35,703 nucleotides of DNA from Alphaproteobacteria bacterium. GTDB lineage: Bacteria > Pseudomonadota > Alphaproteobacteria > Micavibrionales > Micavibrionaceae. The notes beneath the pieces were generated by a model. The model worked only from the letters and a program-made list of their open reading frames with translations. It was not told the DNA's origin and did not search any database. The stretch spans positions 1 to 35,703 of the forward strand of contig JAKLKY010000017.1 of the NCBI GenBank assembly GCA_023150415.1. The letters run 5' to 3'. Positions 1 through 11,170 of this stretch are shown here, one piece after another (positions within the stretch are counted from its first letter, which is position 1; the number at the start of each line of letters is the position of its first letter). A program made the translations under genes and the position numbers.

Positions 1-3438
<3,438 letters not shown>

Positions 3439-3447
3439 GAAAAGCGC

Positions 3448-3936
3448 TTACCGCACCCCCGTCGAGCCAAACCCGCCGCTGCCGCGTGCGGTGTCGTCCA
3501 GCGTCTCCACTTCTTCGAACGCAGCCGTCTCATGGCGTGCGATGACCATCTGTGCGATGCGCATGCCGCGCTCGATGGTGAAATCTGCGCGGCCGTGGTT
3601 GATCAGGATCGCCTTGATCTCGCCGCGGTAATCGGCGTCGATGGTGCCCGGCGCGTTGAGGACAGTGACGCCATTCTTGGCGGCAAGGCCGGAGCGCGGA
3701 CGCACCTGCGCCTCGAACCCCGGGGGCAGGGCGATGGCGATGCCGGTGGGCACAAGGGCGGTGTCGCCGGGCTTGAGGGTCATCGGCGCGTCAATCGCGG
3801 CGGTGAGATCCATCCCTGCGGCCTGCGCGGTGGCGTAGGCGGGCAGGGGCAAATCGGCACCATGCGCCAGACGCGCAATTTTCACGCGGCATTCATCAAG
3901 ATTATTCTGCGGCTTTGTGGCTTTCCAGGCGGTCAT
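3448..3936 (-). CDS. dut: dUTP diphosphatase (dUTPase)
   Basis: A homotrimeric dUTPase that hydrolyses dUTP to dUMP and pyrophosphate, keeping uracil out of DNA and feeding dTMP synthesis. All five family motifs are visible in order: [17 protein letters not shown], the [10 protein letters not shown] stretch, [10 protein letters not shown], and the C-terminal [10 protein letters not shown] that closes over the nucleotide. The frame is open to an ATG at 3963, but the ATG at 3936 has GGAG 7 nt upstream and gives 162 residues, closer to the usual 150 or so, so that start is chosen. It overlaps the 3' end of coaBC by 35 nt, which implies coupled translation. The coaBC-dut neighbourhood is common in Alphaproteobacteria. 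Confidence 0.95.
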   Translation of the reverse strand: MTAWKATKPQNNLDECRVKIARLAHGADLPLPAYATAQAAGMDLTAAIDAPMTLKPGDTALVPTGIAIALPPGFEAQVRPRSGLAAKNGVTVLNAPGTIDADYRGEIKAILINHGRADFTIERGMRIAQMVIARHETAAFEEVETLDDTARGSGGFGSTGVR

Positions 3937-5125
3937 GAAAAAACTCCGTGATCTGTTGCACAAGACGGCGCGCGATCTGCGCCTTGGGCGCGCGCGGCCA
4001 TTCCAGTGTGGTTTGCGATGTGATCAGAAAAGCATGATTCTCATCCGCGCCGAAAACATTTTCTGACACATTATTGGCTACAATCCAGTCGCAGCCCTTG
4101 GTCTTTAGTTTCTGTCGTGCGTGATCCAGCAGATTGTGCGTCTCCGCCGCGAAGCCAACTACCAGCCGGGGGCGGTTCTTGTGATGCGAGAGCGTTTTGA
4201 GGATATCCGGGTTTTCTGATAGGGCGATGGCGGGCGGGGATTGATCGCTGCGCTTTTTCATTTTGTGTTCCTGAAATTCAGCGGGGCGCCAATCGCTCAC
4301 TGCGGCGGCACAGATGGCGATATCGGCGGGCAGGGCGCTTTCGCACGCAGCCAGCATCTCCTGCGCGGTGTGCACTTTGATGACCCGCAGATGCGCCGGC
4401 ACTGGCTCATCGGCTGGCCCCAGAACCAACGTCACATCCGCGCCCGAATCATGCAGGGCCTGGGCAATCGCGATACCCTGCTTGCCGCTGGAGCGGTTGC
4501 CGATGAACCGCACCGGGTCAATCGGTTCAAAGGTTGGCCCGGCGGTGACAAGGGCTTTTAAGCCATGTAATTGATCAGTGTTGAAAAAAAAAGAATGGAT
4601 GTGATTGAAAATCACCTCCGGCTCACTCATCCGGCCCGGCCCATATTCGCCGCATGCCATCGCGCCCGCGTCAGGCCCAATCACTTGCACACCCCGCGCG
4701 CGCAGCGTAGCGACATTGTTCTGCGTCGCCGGATGCGCCCACATACGGTGGTTCATCGCGGGTGCAATCAGGATCGGTTTATCGGCCGCCAGTAAACAGG
4801 TGCTGGCCAGATCATCGGCCAGCCCATGCGCCATCTTGGCCATGAAATCGGCGCTGGCGGGGGCGACAACAATTAAATCCGCCTCGCGCACCAGGCGGAT
4901 ATGCCCCATTTCGGATTCATCTTTCAGGGACCATAAATCGGTATAGGCCGGATGCTCGCACAGGGCACTGACGCTCAGCGGCGTGACGAATTGCGCCCCG
5001 CCTGCGGTCAGGATGCTCCTTATCTGCGCCCCGTCCTTGCGCAGCAAGCGGATCAGCTCCAGGCTTTTATAAGCCGCGATGCCACCGGTGATGATCAGAA
5101 GGATAGATTTGTTCTCAGAGGTCAT
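3902..5125 (-). CDS. coaBC: Bifunctional phosphopantothenoylcysteine decarboxylase / phosphopantothenate-cysteine ligase
   Basis: This fusion enzyme carries out two consecutive steps of coenzyme A synthesis: CoaB joins cysteine to 4'-phosphopantothenate and CoaC decarboxylates the product. The N-terminal flavoprotein half shows [10 protein letters not shown], the catalytic-region MGHIRL histidine and the PAMNHRMW signature. The C-terminal ligase half shows [11 protein letters not shown] and the AAVSDW segment. The open frame extends to an ATG at 5161, but that codon lies in the loop side of the terminator hairpin at 5143-5171, so the ATG at 5125 (407 residues, starting [10 protein letters not shown]) is preferred. 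It is the first gene of the coaBC-dut-mutS-reductase run. In many Alphaproteobacteria ubiB lies just upstream; here an Ala-rich membrane protein occupies that place. Confidence 0.97.
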   Translation of the reverse strand: MTSENKSILLIITGGIAAYKSLELIRLLRKDGAQIRSILTAGGAQFVTPLSVSALCEHPAYTDLWSLKDESEMGHIRLVREADLIVVAPASADFMAKMAHGLADDLASTCLLAADKPILIAPAMNHRMWAHPATQNNVATLRARGVQVIGPDAGAMACGEYGPGRMSEPEVIFNHIHSFFFNTDQLHGLKALVTAGPTFEPIDPVRFIGNRSSGKQGIAIAQALHDSGADVTLVLGPADEPVPAHLRVIKVHTAQEMLAACESALPADIAICAAAVSDWRPAEFQEHKMKKRSDQSPPAIALSENPDILKTLSHHKNRPRLVVGFAAETHNLLDHARQKLKTKGCDWIVANNVSENVFGADENHAFLITSQTTLEWPRAPKAQIARRLVQQITEFFHDRLESHKAAE

Positions 5126-5142
5126 GACCCTGTTGTAAAACA

Positions 5143-5171
5143 AAAGCCCCGTTTTGTGCAAACGGGGCTTT
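5143..5171 (-). terminator. Rho-independent terminator after the Ala-rich membrane protein gene
   Basis: A perfect 12-bp stem (AAAGCCCCGTTT pairing with AAACGGGGCTTT, 5-nt loop) is followed on the minus strand by TTGTTTT. It lies 20 nt past the stop of the 5192-5611 gene and 18 nt before the coaBC start. It separates the two transcription units, which implies that coaBC has its own promoter or depends on read-through. Confidence 0.85.
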
Positions 5172-5191
5172 GCCTAGGAAAGGAAATAATA

Positions 5192-5611
5192 TTATTCGGC
5201 CTTTTCTTCTGTGCTTTCCGTTGTCGTGCTGGTGGACGACTCGGCAGGCGCATCAGCAGCCGGTGTTGTTGTTTCAGAGGGTGTTCCCGCTTCAGGCGCA
5301 ACCTCGCTTGTGCCTTCGGCAGGGGCGGCTGCCGGTGTCTCCGAAGCCGCATCGGCTGGCATTGCTGCGCTATCAGCAGCCGGGGCCGTCGCATCAGCCG
5401 CAGGCTGCGCATCGTTGATCTGCTCAAATGAATCGCTCATTGGCTGGGTGTCTTGCGTGCCTTGCGTGCTGGCCGCGCCGGAGGCGGGCTCAATCTGCTG
5501 CAGCGGGCTTTGCTGCGGACCGGACATGTTGTCGTAAATTGCGAATACGGCAACCAGAGCGGCCGCCACAACGATGCCGGAGTAAACGATGGATTTTGTG
5601 AAATTATTCAT
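5192..5611 (-). CDS. Membrane-anchored Ala/Pro/Ser/Thr-rich low-complexity protein
   Basis: No family recognised. The 139-residue protein has a short basic N-terminus, one hydrophobic segment at about residues 9-26 (IVYSGIVVAAALVAVFAIY), and then a tail of Ala, Pro, Ser, Thr, Glu and Gln with no predicted fold, ending EEKAE. This fits an inner-membrane anchor or uncleaved signal with a disordered, acidic periplasmic tail. The start is well supported: AAGGAG sits just upstream of the ATG at 5611 and a promoter candidate lies further up. A strong terminator follows, so this is a single-gene unit. Low-complexity tails of this kind diverge fast, which may hide homologues. Confidence 0.75.
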   Translation of the reverse strand: MNNFTKSIVYSGIVVAAALVAVFAIYDNMSGPQQSPLQQIEPASGAASTQGTQDTQPMSDSFEQINDAQPAADATAPAADSAAMPADAASETPAAAPAEGTSEVAPEAGTPSETTTPAADAPAESSTSTTTESTEEKAE

Positions 5612-5653
5612 TGAAGGTGCTCCTTTTCAAGCGTGAAACTCGTAAAAATTAAG

Positions 5654-5683
5654 ATTATGCCTAGCCTTGCCGCGAATTCTCAA
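5654..5683 (-). promoter_or_regulatory. Candidate sigma-70 promoter for the Ala-rich membrane protein gene
   Basis: On the minus strand TTGAGA (5678-5683) and CATAAT (5654-5659) are 18 nt apart, about 45 nt upstream of the AAGGAG ribosome binding site. A perfect TTGACA also occurs at 5687-5692 but is too far from this -10 to pair with it. By-eye assignment only. Confidence 0.4.
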
Positions 5684-5703
5684 TATTGTCAACGACTTTT
5701 TGT

Positions 5704-6513
5704 TCAGGTTTTCATTCCGCTGTGGATGCATACGATTCCGGCGCTGAGTTTCAACGCATCACACCGCGCAAATCCGGCGCTTTGCATGCGCAATTTCAGG
5801 CGATTGGGGCTGGGGAAGGCGCGAATGCTTTCGACAAGGTATTGATAGCTCGCGCGGTCCTGCGCCACGATCTGCCCGATCTGCGGGATTACGCCGAAGG
5901 AATAGGCGTCATAGATTTTTTTCAAAATAGGATTATCCACCCGGCTGAATTCCAGGCAGTAAAACCGCCCGCCTGGCTTCAGCACGCGCTGCGCCTCGGC
6001 CAGCGCGGTGTCGATATGCGTGACATTACGCAGGCCGAAGGCGATGGTATAGACGTCAAAATGGTTATCCGGGAAAGGCAGGGATTCCGCATTGCCCGTG
6101 ATCCATTCAAACCCGCCGAGCCAGCCGCGATCAATCGCCCGGTCCCGCCCGACGCGCAGCATTTGTTCATTTAAATCGAGAAGAGTAATGGGAGTTTCAG
6201 AATCTCGGAACCTCCGAATTTCGGAAGGTGTTTTTTCTTTTCTGAGATTCTGAGATTCCGAGATTCTCCTTTTGACTCGAAACGCAATATCCCCCGTCCC
6301 CCCCGCAACATCCAGATATCGCAAGCCTGGGCGCGGGCGGATCATGCGGATAAAACGGTCCTTCCACAACCGGTGCAGCCCGCCGGACATCAAGTCGTTC
6401 ATCAGATCGTAACGGTCCGCCACCGAATCAAACACCCCGCGCACGCGCGAAGTCTTCTCCTCCGGCGTGACGGCCAGCGTGCCAAAACGGTTTTTTTCAG
6501 GGTTGAGGGACAT
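5704..6513 (-). CDS. ubiE: Ubiquinone/menaquinone biosynthesis C-methyltransferase UbiE, with an internal repeat-derived insertion
   Basis: UbiE is the SAM-dependent C-methyltransferase of ubiquinone (and menaquinone) synthesis. The protein shows the family start (FDSVADRYDLMNDLMSGG), SAM motif I LDVAGGTGD at about residues 67-75, the acidic LLDLNEQML of motif II and the C-terminal QYLVESIRAFP region. It has 269 residues, while related proteins are usually near 250. The excess is a stretch at about residues 81-108, rich in Arg, Ser and Glu, between the first and second strands of the methyltransferase fold. It coincides with a palindromic DNA repeat (6199-6267). The insertion keeps the frame and falls in a surface loop position, so the enzyme may still work. 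There is no strong ribosome binding site at 6513. Confidence 0.95.
   Translation of the reverse strand: MSLNPEKNRFGTLAVTPEEKTSRVRGVFDSVADRYDLMNDLMSGGLHRLWKDRFIRMIRPRPGLRYLDVAGGTGDIAFRVKRRISESQNLRKEKTPSEIRRFRDSETPITLLDLNEQMLRVGRDRAIDRGWLGGFEWITGNAESLPFPDNHFDVYTIAFGLRNVTHIDTALAEAQRVLKPGGRFYCLEFSRVDNPILKKIYDAYSFGVIPQIGQIVAQDRASYQYLVESIRAFPSPNRLKLRMQSAGFARCDALKLSAGIVCIHSGMKT
6199..6267. repeat. In-frame palindromic repeat element inside ubiE
   Basis: The 12-nt ends AGAATCTCGGAA (6199-6210) and TTCCGAGATTCT (6256-6267) are perfect inverted repeats. Inside lies a second small hairpin, CCGAA-T-TTCGG (6214-6224), and an 8-nt tandem of the form nGAGATTC repeated three times at 6242-6265. The whole element is translated as part of ubiE without a stop or frameshift. 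The layout recalls Rickettsia palindromic elements, which also sit in frame inside genes; no sequence relation to them is claimed. Confidence 0.85.
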
Positions 6514-6522
6514 GGTGATTTA

Positions 6523-6556
6523 TAACCACAGATGAACGCGAATGAACACAGATAAA
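6523..6556. repeat. Short-period intergenic repeat (ACCACAGATGAAC type) in the ubiE leader
   Basis: Three imperfect units (ACAGATGAAC, GCGAATGAAC, ACAGATAAAA) with a period near 10 nt lie directly upstream of the ubiE start. Similar ATCTGTGTTCATCTGTGGTT-like strings occur between genes in many unrelated bacteria. Its function is unknown; it would lie in the ubiE leader if transcription starts further upstream. Confidence 0.5.
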
Positions 6557-6562
6557 ATGAAA

Positions 6563-6596
6563 CCTCTCCCTTCAGGGAGAGAGATTAAGGGAGAGG
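6563..6596. repeat. CCTCTCCCTT palindromic repeat, terminator-like
   Basis: CTCTCCC-TTCA-GGGAGAG (6564-6581) forms a tight tetraloop hairpin. The same left arm can instead pair over 10 bp with AAGGGAGAGG (6587-6596). It lies 9 nt past the stop of the receiver-like gene (minus strand) and could end its transcript. It resembles the CCCTCTCCC repeats scattered in many proteobacterial genomes; a related copy is at 25920-25953. Confidence 0.6.
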
Positions 6597-6604
6597 GTAA
6601 GCAA

Positions 6605-7246
6605 TTAATCTCCTGATAGTTGGGGGCCTTGCTGCTGGTAAAATTTTGGTCTGCGGTCCCCTTCAATGCCCCTCACTTGTGCATGCAAGGATCGTTCGAC
6701 TGGATCAGGCATTGCCTGGATTTTGGGTTTCTTGGGCTGAATAGAATTGAGCGCGCAAATATCTCCTTGAACATGGTAGTCATGACAGTGCTTCAGGATT
6801 TTCACCATTTGTGTCGGGGTTGGGTTGCTGTTCGATGCAGATAATACCCCATGCCTGAAAGAGATTTCCCTATATGTCGTTGGCAATTCTTGTGCATGAA
6901 CGAGAATAGATAATTGCGAGGGAGAATAAACAGGAAATCCATCCCTTCCTTCACGCAGAGTGGCAATCAGGGCAAGGCCTGCATTCGTATTATTTAGAAC
7001 TGCCTTTCTTGAAGTTTTTGGGTAAGAGCTCTCTTCCCCGTTCTTGGTCATAGGGATCCAGAGATCACAAATCACAACATGAAAAGGAGCATGGGCTGAA
7101 TGTCTTTTTATTTCGGTGAGCGCGTGTTCTATATTTTCTGCTGTAATAACCTCTGCACCCTCAGTCTGCATCGATCGTATGTGCCATTGAATGTCGCCTA
7201 TGCGGTCATTCACAAAAAGGATTTTCAGCCCTGATAATTCTTCCAT
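6605..7246 (-). CDS. Orphan receiver-like protein with altered switch residues
   Basis: The frame is open further upstream, but that part is antisense to murJ. The ATG at 7246 has AGGAGA just before it and gives 213 residues. The N-terminal 150 or so resemble a response-regulator receiver: strand 1 LKILFVND, helix 1, then VVICDLWIPM, whose Asp is placed like the phospho-acceptor. The usual acidic pair reads N-D, the conserved Thr/Ser position near LSILVHA is unclear, and the conserved Lys region reads GVLSASNSNPTP with no Lys. A basic C-terminal tail of about 50 residues (QPKKPKIQ...) has no recognised output domain. It may be a phosphorylation-independent receiver or a divergent regulator. 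Repeats separate it from ubiE, and it is divergent from murJ. Confidence 0.75.
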   Translation of the reverse strand: MEELSGLKILFVNDRIGDIQWHIRSMQTEGAEVITAENIEHALTEIKRHSAHAPFHVVICDLWIPMTKNGEESSYPKTSRKAVLNNTNAGLALIATLREGRDGFPVYSPSQLSILVHAQELPTTYREISFRHGVLSASNSNPTPTQMVKILKHCHDYHVQGDICALNSIQPKKPKIQAMPDPVERSLHAQVRGIEGDRRPKFYQQQGPQLSGD

Positions 7247-7345
7247 AGACTTTCTCCTGATTAAGATAAAAATATGCGAATATTTACCAGAAAACAAGAA
7301 ATTGTTTATGTTCATCTTATCCCATCTATGCTTTAAATCTCTTCC

Positions 7346-8920
7346 ATGAAACTCCTCAAAGCCATGGTCACGGTCAGTGGCCTGACGGGTCTGTCGCGCA
7401 TTGCCGGGTTCGCACGCGATGTGATTACGGCAGCCATTCTGGGCGCGGGACCGGTGGCGGATGCGTTTTTCGTGGCGTTCCGCCTGCCTAATTTTTTTCG
7501 CCGCGTGACGGCGGAAGGCTCGTTCAGCGTCGCCTTCATCCCGCTTTATGCCGAGGCGCTGGAGAAAGAGGGGCAAGAATCCGCCGAGATTTTCGCCAGC
7601 CGCGCCTTCTGGGTGATGGCGTTGATCCTGGGCGTGTTCACCGTGATTTGCATGATCTTCATGCCTGCGATTTTGCACGTCATCGCGCCGGGATTCACGC
7701 AGGATCCGGACCAGTTCGCGCTAGCCGTTACGCTCTCGCGCATCACGTTTTCCTATCTGCTGCTGATGTCGCTGACGGCGCTGCTGGGCGGGATGCTGAA
7801 CGCGCATAACCGTTTTGGGCCGTTTGCCTTTGCGCCGACGCTGTTCAATCTGTGCATGGTGGTGGCGCTGCTGTGGGCCGGGCTGTTCGAGAATGCAGGC
7901 TACGCCATGGCGTGGGGCATTGTCGCGGCGGGGTTTGTGCAGCTGGGCTGGTTGTGGGCGAATTTGAAAGCGTCCGGTCTGCGCATTCGCTTTGTCAAAC
8001 CGCAACTCAGCGCGCGCATCAAGCGCGTGTTTAAGCTGATGGGGCCGGGGCTGATCGGCGCGGGGGCGCAGCAAATCAATTTGTTCATCGACACCATCAT
8101 CGCCTCGTTCCTGGCGACGGGCGCGATTTCCTATCTGTATTATGCCGACCGTTTGAACCAGCTGCCGCTGGGCATGGTGGGGATCGCCGTGGGTACGGCG
8201 CTGCTGCCGATGCTTTCACGCGCATTATCACAGAACAATCAGACCGAAGCGCGCGACCTGTTCAATCGCGCGCTGGAGATGTGTTTGATCCTGGCGCTGC
8301 CCGCCGCCGCCGCGCTATGCGTGATGCCGCACAGCCTGATCAGCGTGCTGTTCGAGCGCGGCGAATTTAAGGCTGCTGACACTCTTTCCACCGCGCAGGT
8401 GCTGGCCGGTTATTCCATCGGGCTGCCCGCCTATATTTGCATCAAGGTTTTCGCCAGCGCGCACTGGGCGCGGCAGGACACGATGACGCCGGTGAAAATC
8501 GCGATCATTGGTACGGTATTCAATACGGGTGTGGCGCTGGGGCTGATCTTCTTTGCGCAGATGGGCGTTGCGGGGATTGCGCTGGCCACAGGTCTGAGCG
8601 CCTGGGTGCAATTTGTCATGCATCTGCGTGCGCTGCGCGATCATCCGGCCATTCACTTTGATGACCGCTTCAAGCGGGTCTGGCCGCGCATGGTGGCCGC
8701 GACCACAGCGATGAGTATTTTCCTGTGCGCGGCAGGCAGTGTTCTGGCGCTGTATAACGAAACCGAAACGCTGCGGAAACTGATCGGTTTGCTGGTTCTG
8801 GTCGGCGGCGGCGGCGGGATTTATGCGGCGTGTATCTTCGGTCTGGGGGTTTTGAAGGTGAGTGAAATTAAGAAATTTTTGCAAAGCAGCAAAGAAAAAC
8901 CTGGTGCATTTGTAGAATAA
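7346..8920 (+). CDS. murJ: Lipid II flippase MurJ (MviN family)
   Basis: MurJ moves the peptidoglycan precursor lipid II across the inner membrane. The 524-residue protein is made of repeated hydrophobic segments, consistent with the 14-helix MOP fold. It begins with the family signature SGLTGLSRIAGFARD and continues with GPVADAFFVAFRLPNFFRR and EGSFSVAFIPLY. The Arg residues of the N-terminal cavity region are present. Length and ends look normal. No ribosome binding site is obvious before the ATG at 7346. It is followed by trpS on the same strand; murJ-trpS adjacency is common in Alphaproteobacteria. Confidence 0.97.
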   Translation: MKLLKAMVTVSGLTGLSRIAGFARDVITAAILGAGPVADAFFVAFRLPNFFRRVTAEGSFSVAFIPLYAEALEKEGQESAEIFASRAFWVMALILGVFTVICMIFMPAILHVIAPGFTQDPDQFALAVTLSRITFSYLLLMSLTALLGGMLNAHNRFGPFAFAPTLFNLCMVVALLWAGLFENAGYAMAWGIVAAGFVQLGWLWANLKASGLRIRFVKPQLSARIKRVFKLMGPGLIGAGAQQINLFIDTIIASFLATGAISYLYYADRLNQLPLGMVGIAVGTALLPMLSRALSQNNQTEARDLFNRALEMCLILALPAAAALCVMPHSLISVLFERGEFKAADTLSTAQVLAGYSIGLPAYICIKVFASAHWARQDTMTPVKIAIIGTVFNTGVALGLIFFAQMGVAGIALATGLSAWVQFVMHLRALRDHPAIHFDDRFKRVWPRMVAATTAMSIFLCAAGSVLALYNETETLRKLIGLLVLVGGGGGIYAACIFGLGVLKVSEIKKFLQSSKEKPGAFVE

Positions 8921-9177
8921 ATCATGAGAATCAGGTAATTTTATCGAATGGGATTTAGCCTCAACAATCAATTCTCCGCCTCTGTCCAAGATTTGTTAAG
9001 ATTGGGCTATCGTAGACCAAATATGTTGCAGAAACAAAGGCTGGTAGACGATGGCATTGTTGATGTTTTGCGGGGCGGGTCGTTGCCGCTGCGTGAGCTG
9101 TTCGTGGGTCCAAGCGGTGGCTTTGTTCGTCATTGTACTGGAACAGGCGTTGTCATCCCGCTTGCTATTCAGCCCTG

Positions 9178-9206
9178 TTGATCTTCCGCACTTAATCCAT
9201 TAAGTC
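9178..9206 (+). promoter_or_regulatory. Candidate trpS promoter overlapping a palindrome
   Basis: TTGATC (9178-9183) and TAAGTC (9201-9206) are 17 nt apart, so transcription would begin close to the trpS ATG at 9213. The palindrome ACTTAA-TCCA-TTAAGT (9190-9205) overlaps the -10 and spacer and could be an operator. trpS has no visible ribosome binding site, which would fit a leaderless transcript. The 291-nt gap after murJ otherwise holds only a weak 77-codon frame. Confidence 0.35.
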
Positions 9207-9212
9207 TTTGGC

Positions 9213-10214
9213 ATGAAACGTATTCTTTCCTGCATGCAGCCGACATCGCATCTGCACCTGGGTAATTACCTGGGCGCACTGCGCAACTGGGTGGCGCTGC
9301 AGAATGAACCGGGGAGCGAGTGCCTCTACGGCGTAGTTGATCTGCACGCGATCACCCAGCCTTACGATCCGGCGCAGTTGAAAAACGCGACGCGGGAAAT
9401 TGCTGCGGCCTATATCGCGGGCGGGATCGATCCGGTAAAATCCGCCATTTTCGCGCAATCCGCTGTGCCCGCGCATGCCGAGCTGATGTGGTTGTTTGCC
9501 ACCGTGACGCAGATGGGCAAGCTGGAGCGCATGACGCAGTTCAAGGACAAGGCCGGCAAGAACGCCGAGCGCGCGGGCCTCGGCCTGTTTGCCTATCCCG
9601 TGCTGATGGCCGCCGATATTCTGGTCTACAAGGCCACGCATGTGCCGGTGGGCGAGGATCAGAAACAGCATCTGGAGCTGGCGCGCGACATCGCCGCCAC
9701 GTTCAATCATAAATTCGGGGAAGGATTCTTTCCGCTGCCCGAACCTGTGATCACCGGTGAGGCCACACGCGTCATGTCCCTGCGCGACGGGACGCAGAAA
9801 ATGAGCAAATCCGCCGAGAGTGACATGAGCCGCATCAACCTCACCGACGACGCCGATGCGATTGCCAACAAAATCAAAAAGGCCAAGACGGACCCGCACC
9901 CGCTGCCCGAAACGCTGGAAGATTTAAAAACAAGGCCGGAGGCCGACAACCTCCTGACCCTCTACGCCGCGCTGAGCGGGCAGAGCAAAGCCGAGGCGCT
10001 GACCGCGTTTGCGGGCAAAAATTTCTCAGAATTCAAACCCGCGCTGGTCGAGGTTGCCGTGGCGCATCTGGCACCCATTACCGCGCGTATGCGGGATCTT
10101 ATGGCCGATCCGGTCGAAATCGACCGCATCCTGACCCGTGGCAACGAAAAGGCCAATGCCATCGCCAATGGTGTCCTGCGCGACGTGAAGGAAAAGATGG
10201 GGTTTTGGAGATGA
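9213..10214 (+). CDS. trpS: Tryptophan--tRNA ligase
   Basis: A class I aminoacyl-tRNA synthetase that charges tRNA-Trp. The HIGH-like motif is in HLHLGNYLG (HLGN at residues 15-18) and the KMSKS loop is exact at residues 196-200. Its 333 residues match the bacterial short form. The start at 9213 puts the signature at the expected distance from the N-terminus. No Shine-Dalgarno sequence is visible, and the upstream promoter candidate would place the transcript start at or next to the ATG. It lies between murJ and a small gene with its own promoter candidate. Confidence 0.98.
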   Translation: MKRILSCMQPTSHLHLGNYLGALRNWVALQNEPGSECLYGVVDLHAITQPYDPAQLKNATREIAAAYIAGGIDPVKSAIFAQSAVPAHAELMWLFATVTQMGKLERMTQFKDKAGKNAERAGLGLFAYPVLMAADILVYKATHVPVGEDQKQHLELARDIAATFNHKFGEGFFPLPEPVITGEATRVMSLRDGTQKMSKSAESDMSRINLTDDADAIANKIKKAKTDPHPLPETLEDLKTRPEADNLLTLYAALSGQSKAEALTAFAGKNFSEFKPALVEVAVAHLAPITARMRDLMADPVEIDRILTRGNEKANAIANGVLRDVKEKMGFWR

Positions 10215-10235
10215 AATACATAAATCTTAACCCCA

Positions 10236-10265
10236 TTGACATGCATTTATTGAACATTTAGTAAT
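10236..10265 (+). promoter_or_regulatory. Candidate promoter for the 43-codon gene
   Basis: A perfect TTGACA (10236-10241) is followed after 18 nt by AGTAAT (10260-10265), about 35 nt before the AGGAG at 10300-10304. The surrounding 90 nt are AT-rich, unlike the coding sequence on either side. Confidence 0.45.
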
Positions 10266-10313
10266 TATCTTTAAGTAATGATTTCTAATTCTTTAATTCA
10301 GGAGAGGTAAAAT

Positions 10314-10445
10314 ATGAGCAAGAAGATCATAGGCGCATTTGGCGCTACCAAAGAGCCGACCAGTACGTCACAACCAGATAATGGTGGCGGTTGGTCTCAG
10401 CAGGATCAGTTTTTGATAGGCCTTCCTGTGCAAAGCCCGCGGTAA
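10314..10445 (+). CDS. Small protein of 43 residues, unknown function
   Basis: The reading frame starts MSKKIIGAFGATKEP and ends GLPVQSPR, with TAA at 10443-10445. Support comes from the upstream signals rather than from homology: AGGAG 9 nt before the ATG and a TTGACA-type promoter candidate about 70 nt upstream. The product is hydrophilic, with a basic N-terminus, a Ser/Thr/Gln/Gly-rich middle (DNGGGWSQQDQ) and no hydrophobic helix, so it is not a membrane peptide. It lies in a 283-nt gap between trpS and a secreted-protein gene. It could also be the 5' part of a regulatory RNA. Conservation in relatives would settle whether it is translated. Confidence 0.5.
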   Translation: MSKKIIGAFGATKEPTSTSQPDNGGGWSQQDQFLIGLPVQSPR

Positions 10446-10497
10446 ATTTATTTTCTTTGAGTGTTTTTTATGAAATAATCAGGGCGTGGAGCATCGC

Positions 10498-11154
10498 ATG
10501 AAACACGTCCTTTTTCTTTTGCTCGTCCTGACCCTGATCGCGCCCGTCGCGCGGGCGGAAGTGTTTGTCTGGCAGGATGAAAATACCAAATTCACGGTGG
10601 CGTATCCTGACCGCTGGGGCATGACAAGCAATCAAAAGCCCGATGACGTTCTCACCATTCTGGCGCCCGAAAATCAGGGGCAGGATGATCAGGCCGCCTG
10701 CCGCCTGCGCGTCGATCAGGACGGGCGCTTTAAAATCTATCCCCGCCGGTTTGCTGGCGCAGTGCAGCGTGTGAATGTCAGCAAGGAATTCTGGGCTGAC
10801 TATATGAACGAATTCAGTGATCCCGTGCTGGTCAGCGTCACGGACAATGCCGGTCTGGGCGATGGTTTTGCCGGCATGGCGCAGGCGCGTTTTACGCCCG
10901 CCGGCCCCGCGCCCGTCATCCGCAAACAGGGCTTGATGCTCGCGACGATTTATAACGACAAGGCCTATGTGTTTGAATGCAGCGCGCGGTCAAGCGCCTA
11001 CCCGCAATGGCACGGCGCGTTTTTGAATATCCTGAAATCCGTGTCCTTCCGCCCCGAATATCATGCGGATGTGAACGGCCACTATCGCAATTTCATGGGC
11101 GATGACCCGGTGATCATCAAGGGCGAGCGCCCTCTCGACGAAACGCGGCATTGA
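10498..11154 (+). CDS. Secreted/periplasmic protein of unknown function
   Basis: No family recognised with confidence. The ATG at 10498 is preferred over an in-frame GTG at 10486 because GGAG lies 6 nt before it and the product (218 residues) then begins with a clean signal peptide: basic MKH, a Leu/Val-rich core, and cleavage after PVARA. The mature part starts EVFVWQDENTKFTVAYPDRWG, which resembles the small periplasmic domains that begin with a Phe/Tyr-x-Tyr-Pro-x-x-Trp motif (PsbP- or DUF1795-like), with alternating strands and one Cys pair (ACRLRV, FECSAR) that might form a disulphide. A carrier or envelope-stress role would fit such folds but is not shown here. Confidence 0.8.
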   Translation: MKHVLFLLLVLTLIAPVARAEVFVWQDENTKFTVAYPDRWGMTSNQKPDDVLTILAPENQGQDDQAACRLRVDQDGRFKIYPRRFAGAVQRVNVSKEFWADYMNEFSDPVLVSVTDNAGLGDGFAGMAQARFTPAGPAPVIRKQGLMLATIYNDKAYVFECSARSSAYPQWHGAFLNILKSVSFRPEYHADVNGHYRNFMGDDPVIIKGERPLDETRH

Positions 11155-11170
11155 TCTGGCCACTTTTTAT

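Noticed and set aside
5612-5703. tRNA or small RNA gene in the gap upstream of the Ala-rich gene
   Set aside because: No cloverleaf or other structure; the gap is explained by a promoter and ribosome binding site.
6533-6546. GAAC-N6-GAAC as a second LexA box
   Set aside because: Spacing is 6, not 7, and it belongs to the ACAGATGAAC periodic repeat.
7247-7678. Upstream extension of the receiver-like gene
   Set aside because: Antisense to murJ, very His/Arg-rich, and the ATG at 7246 has a good ribosome binding site.
8948-9181. 77-codon plus-strand frame between murJ and trpS
   Set aside because: No ribosome binding site, no recognisable features, and length is within chance for a gap of this size; kept only as a weak possibility.
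9192-9899. 235-codon minus-strand frame
   Set aside because: Antisense to trpS, which has intact HIGH and KMSKS motifs.
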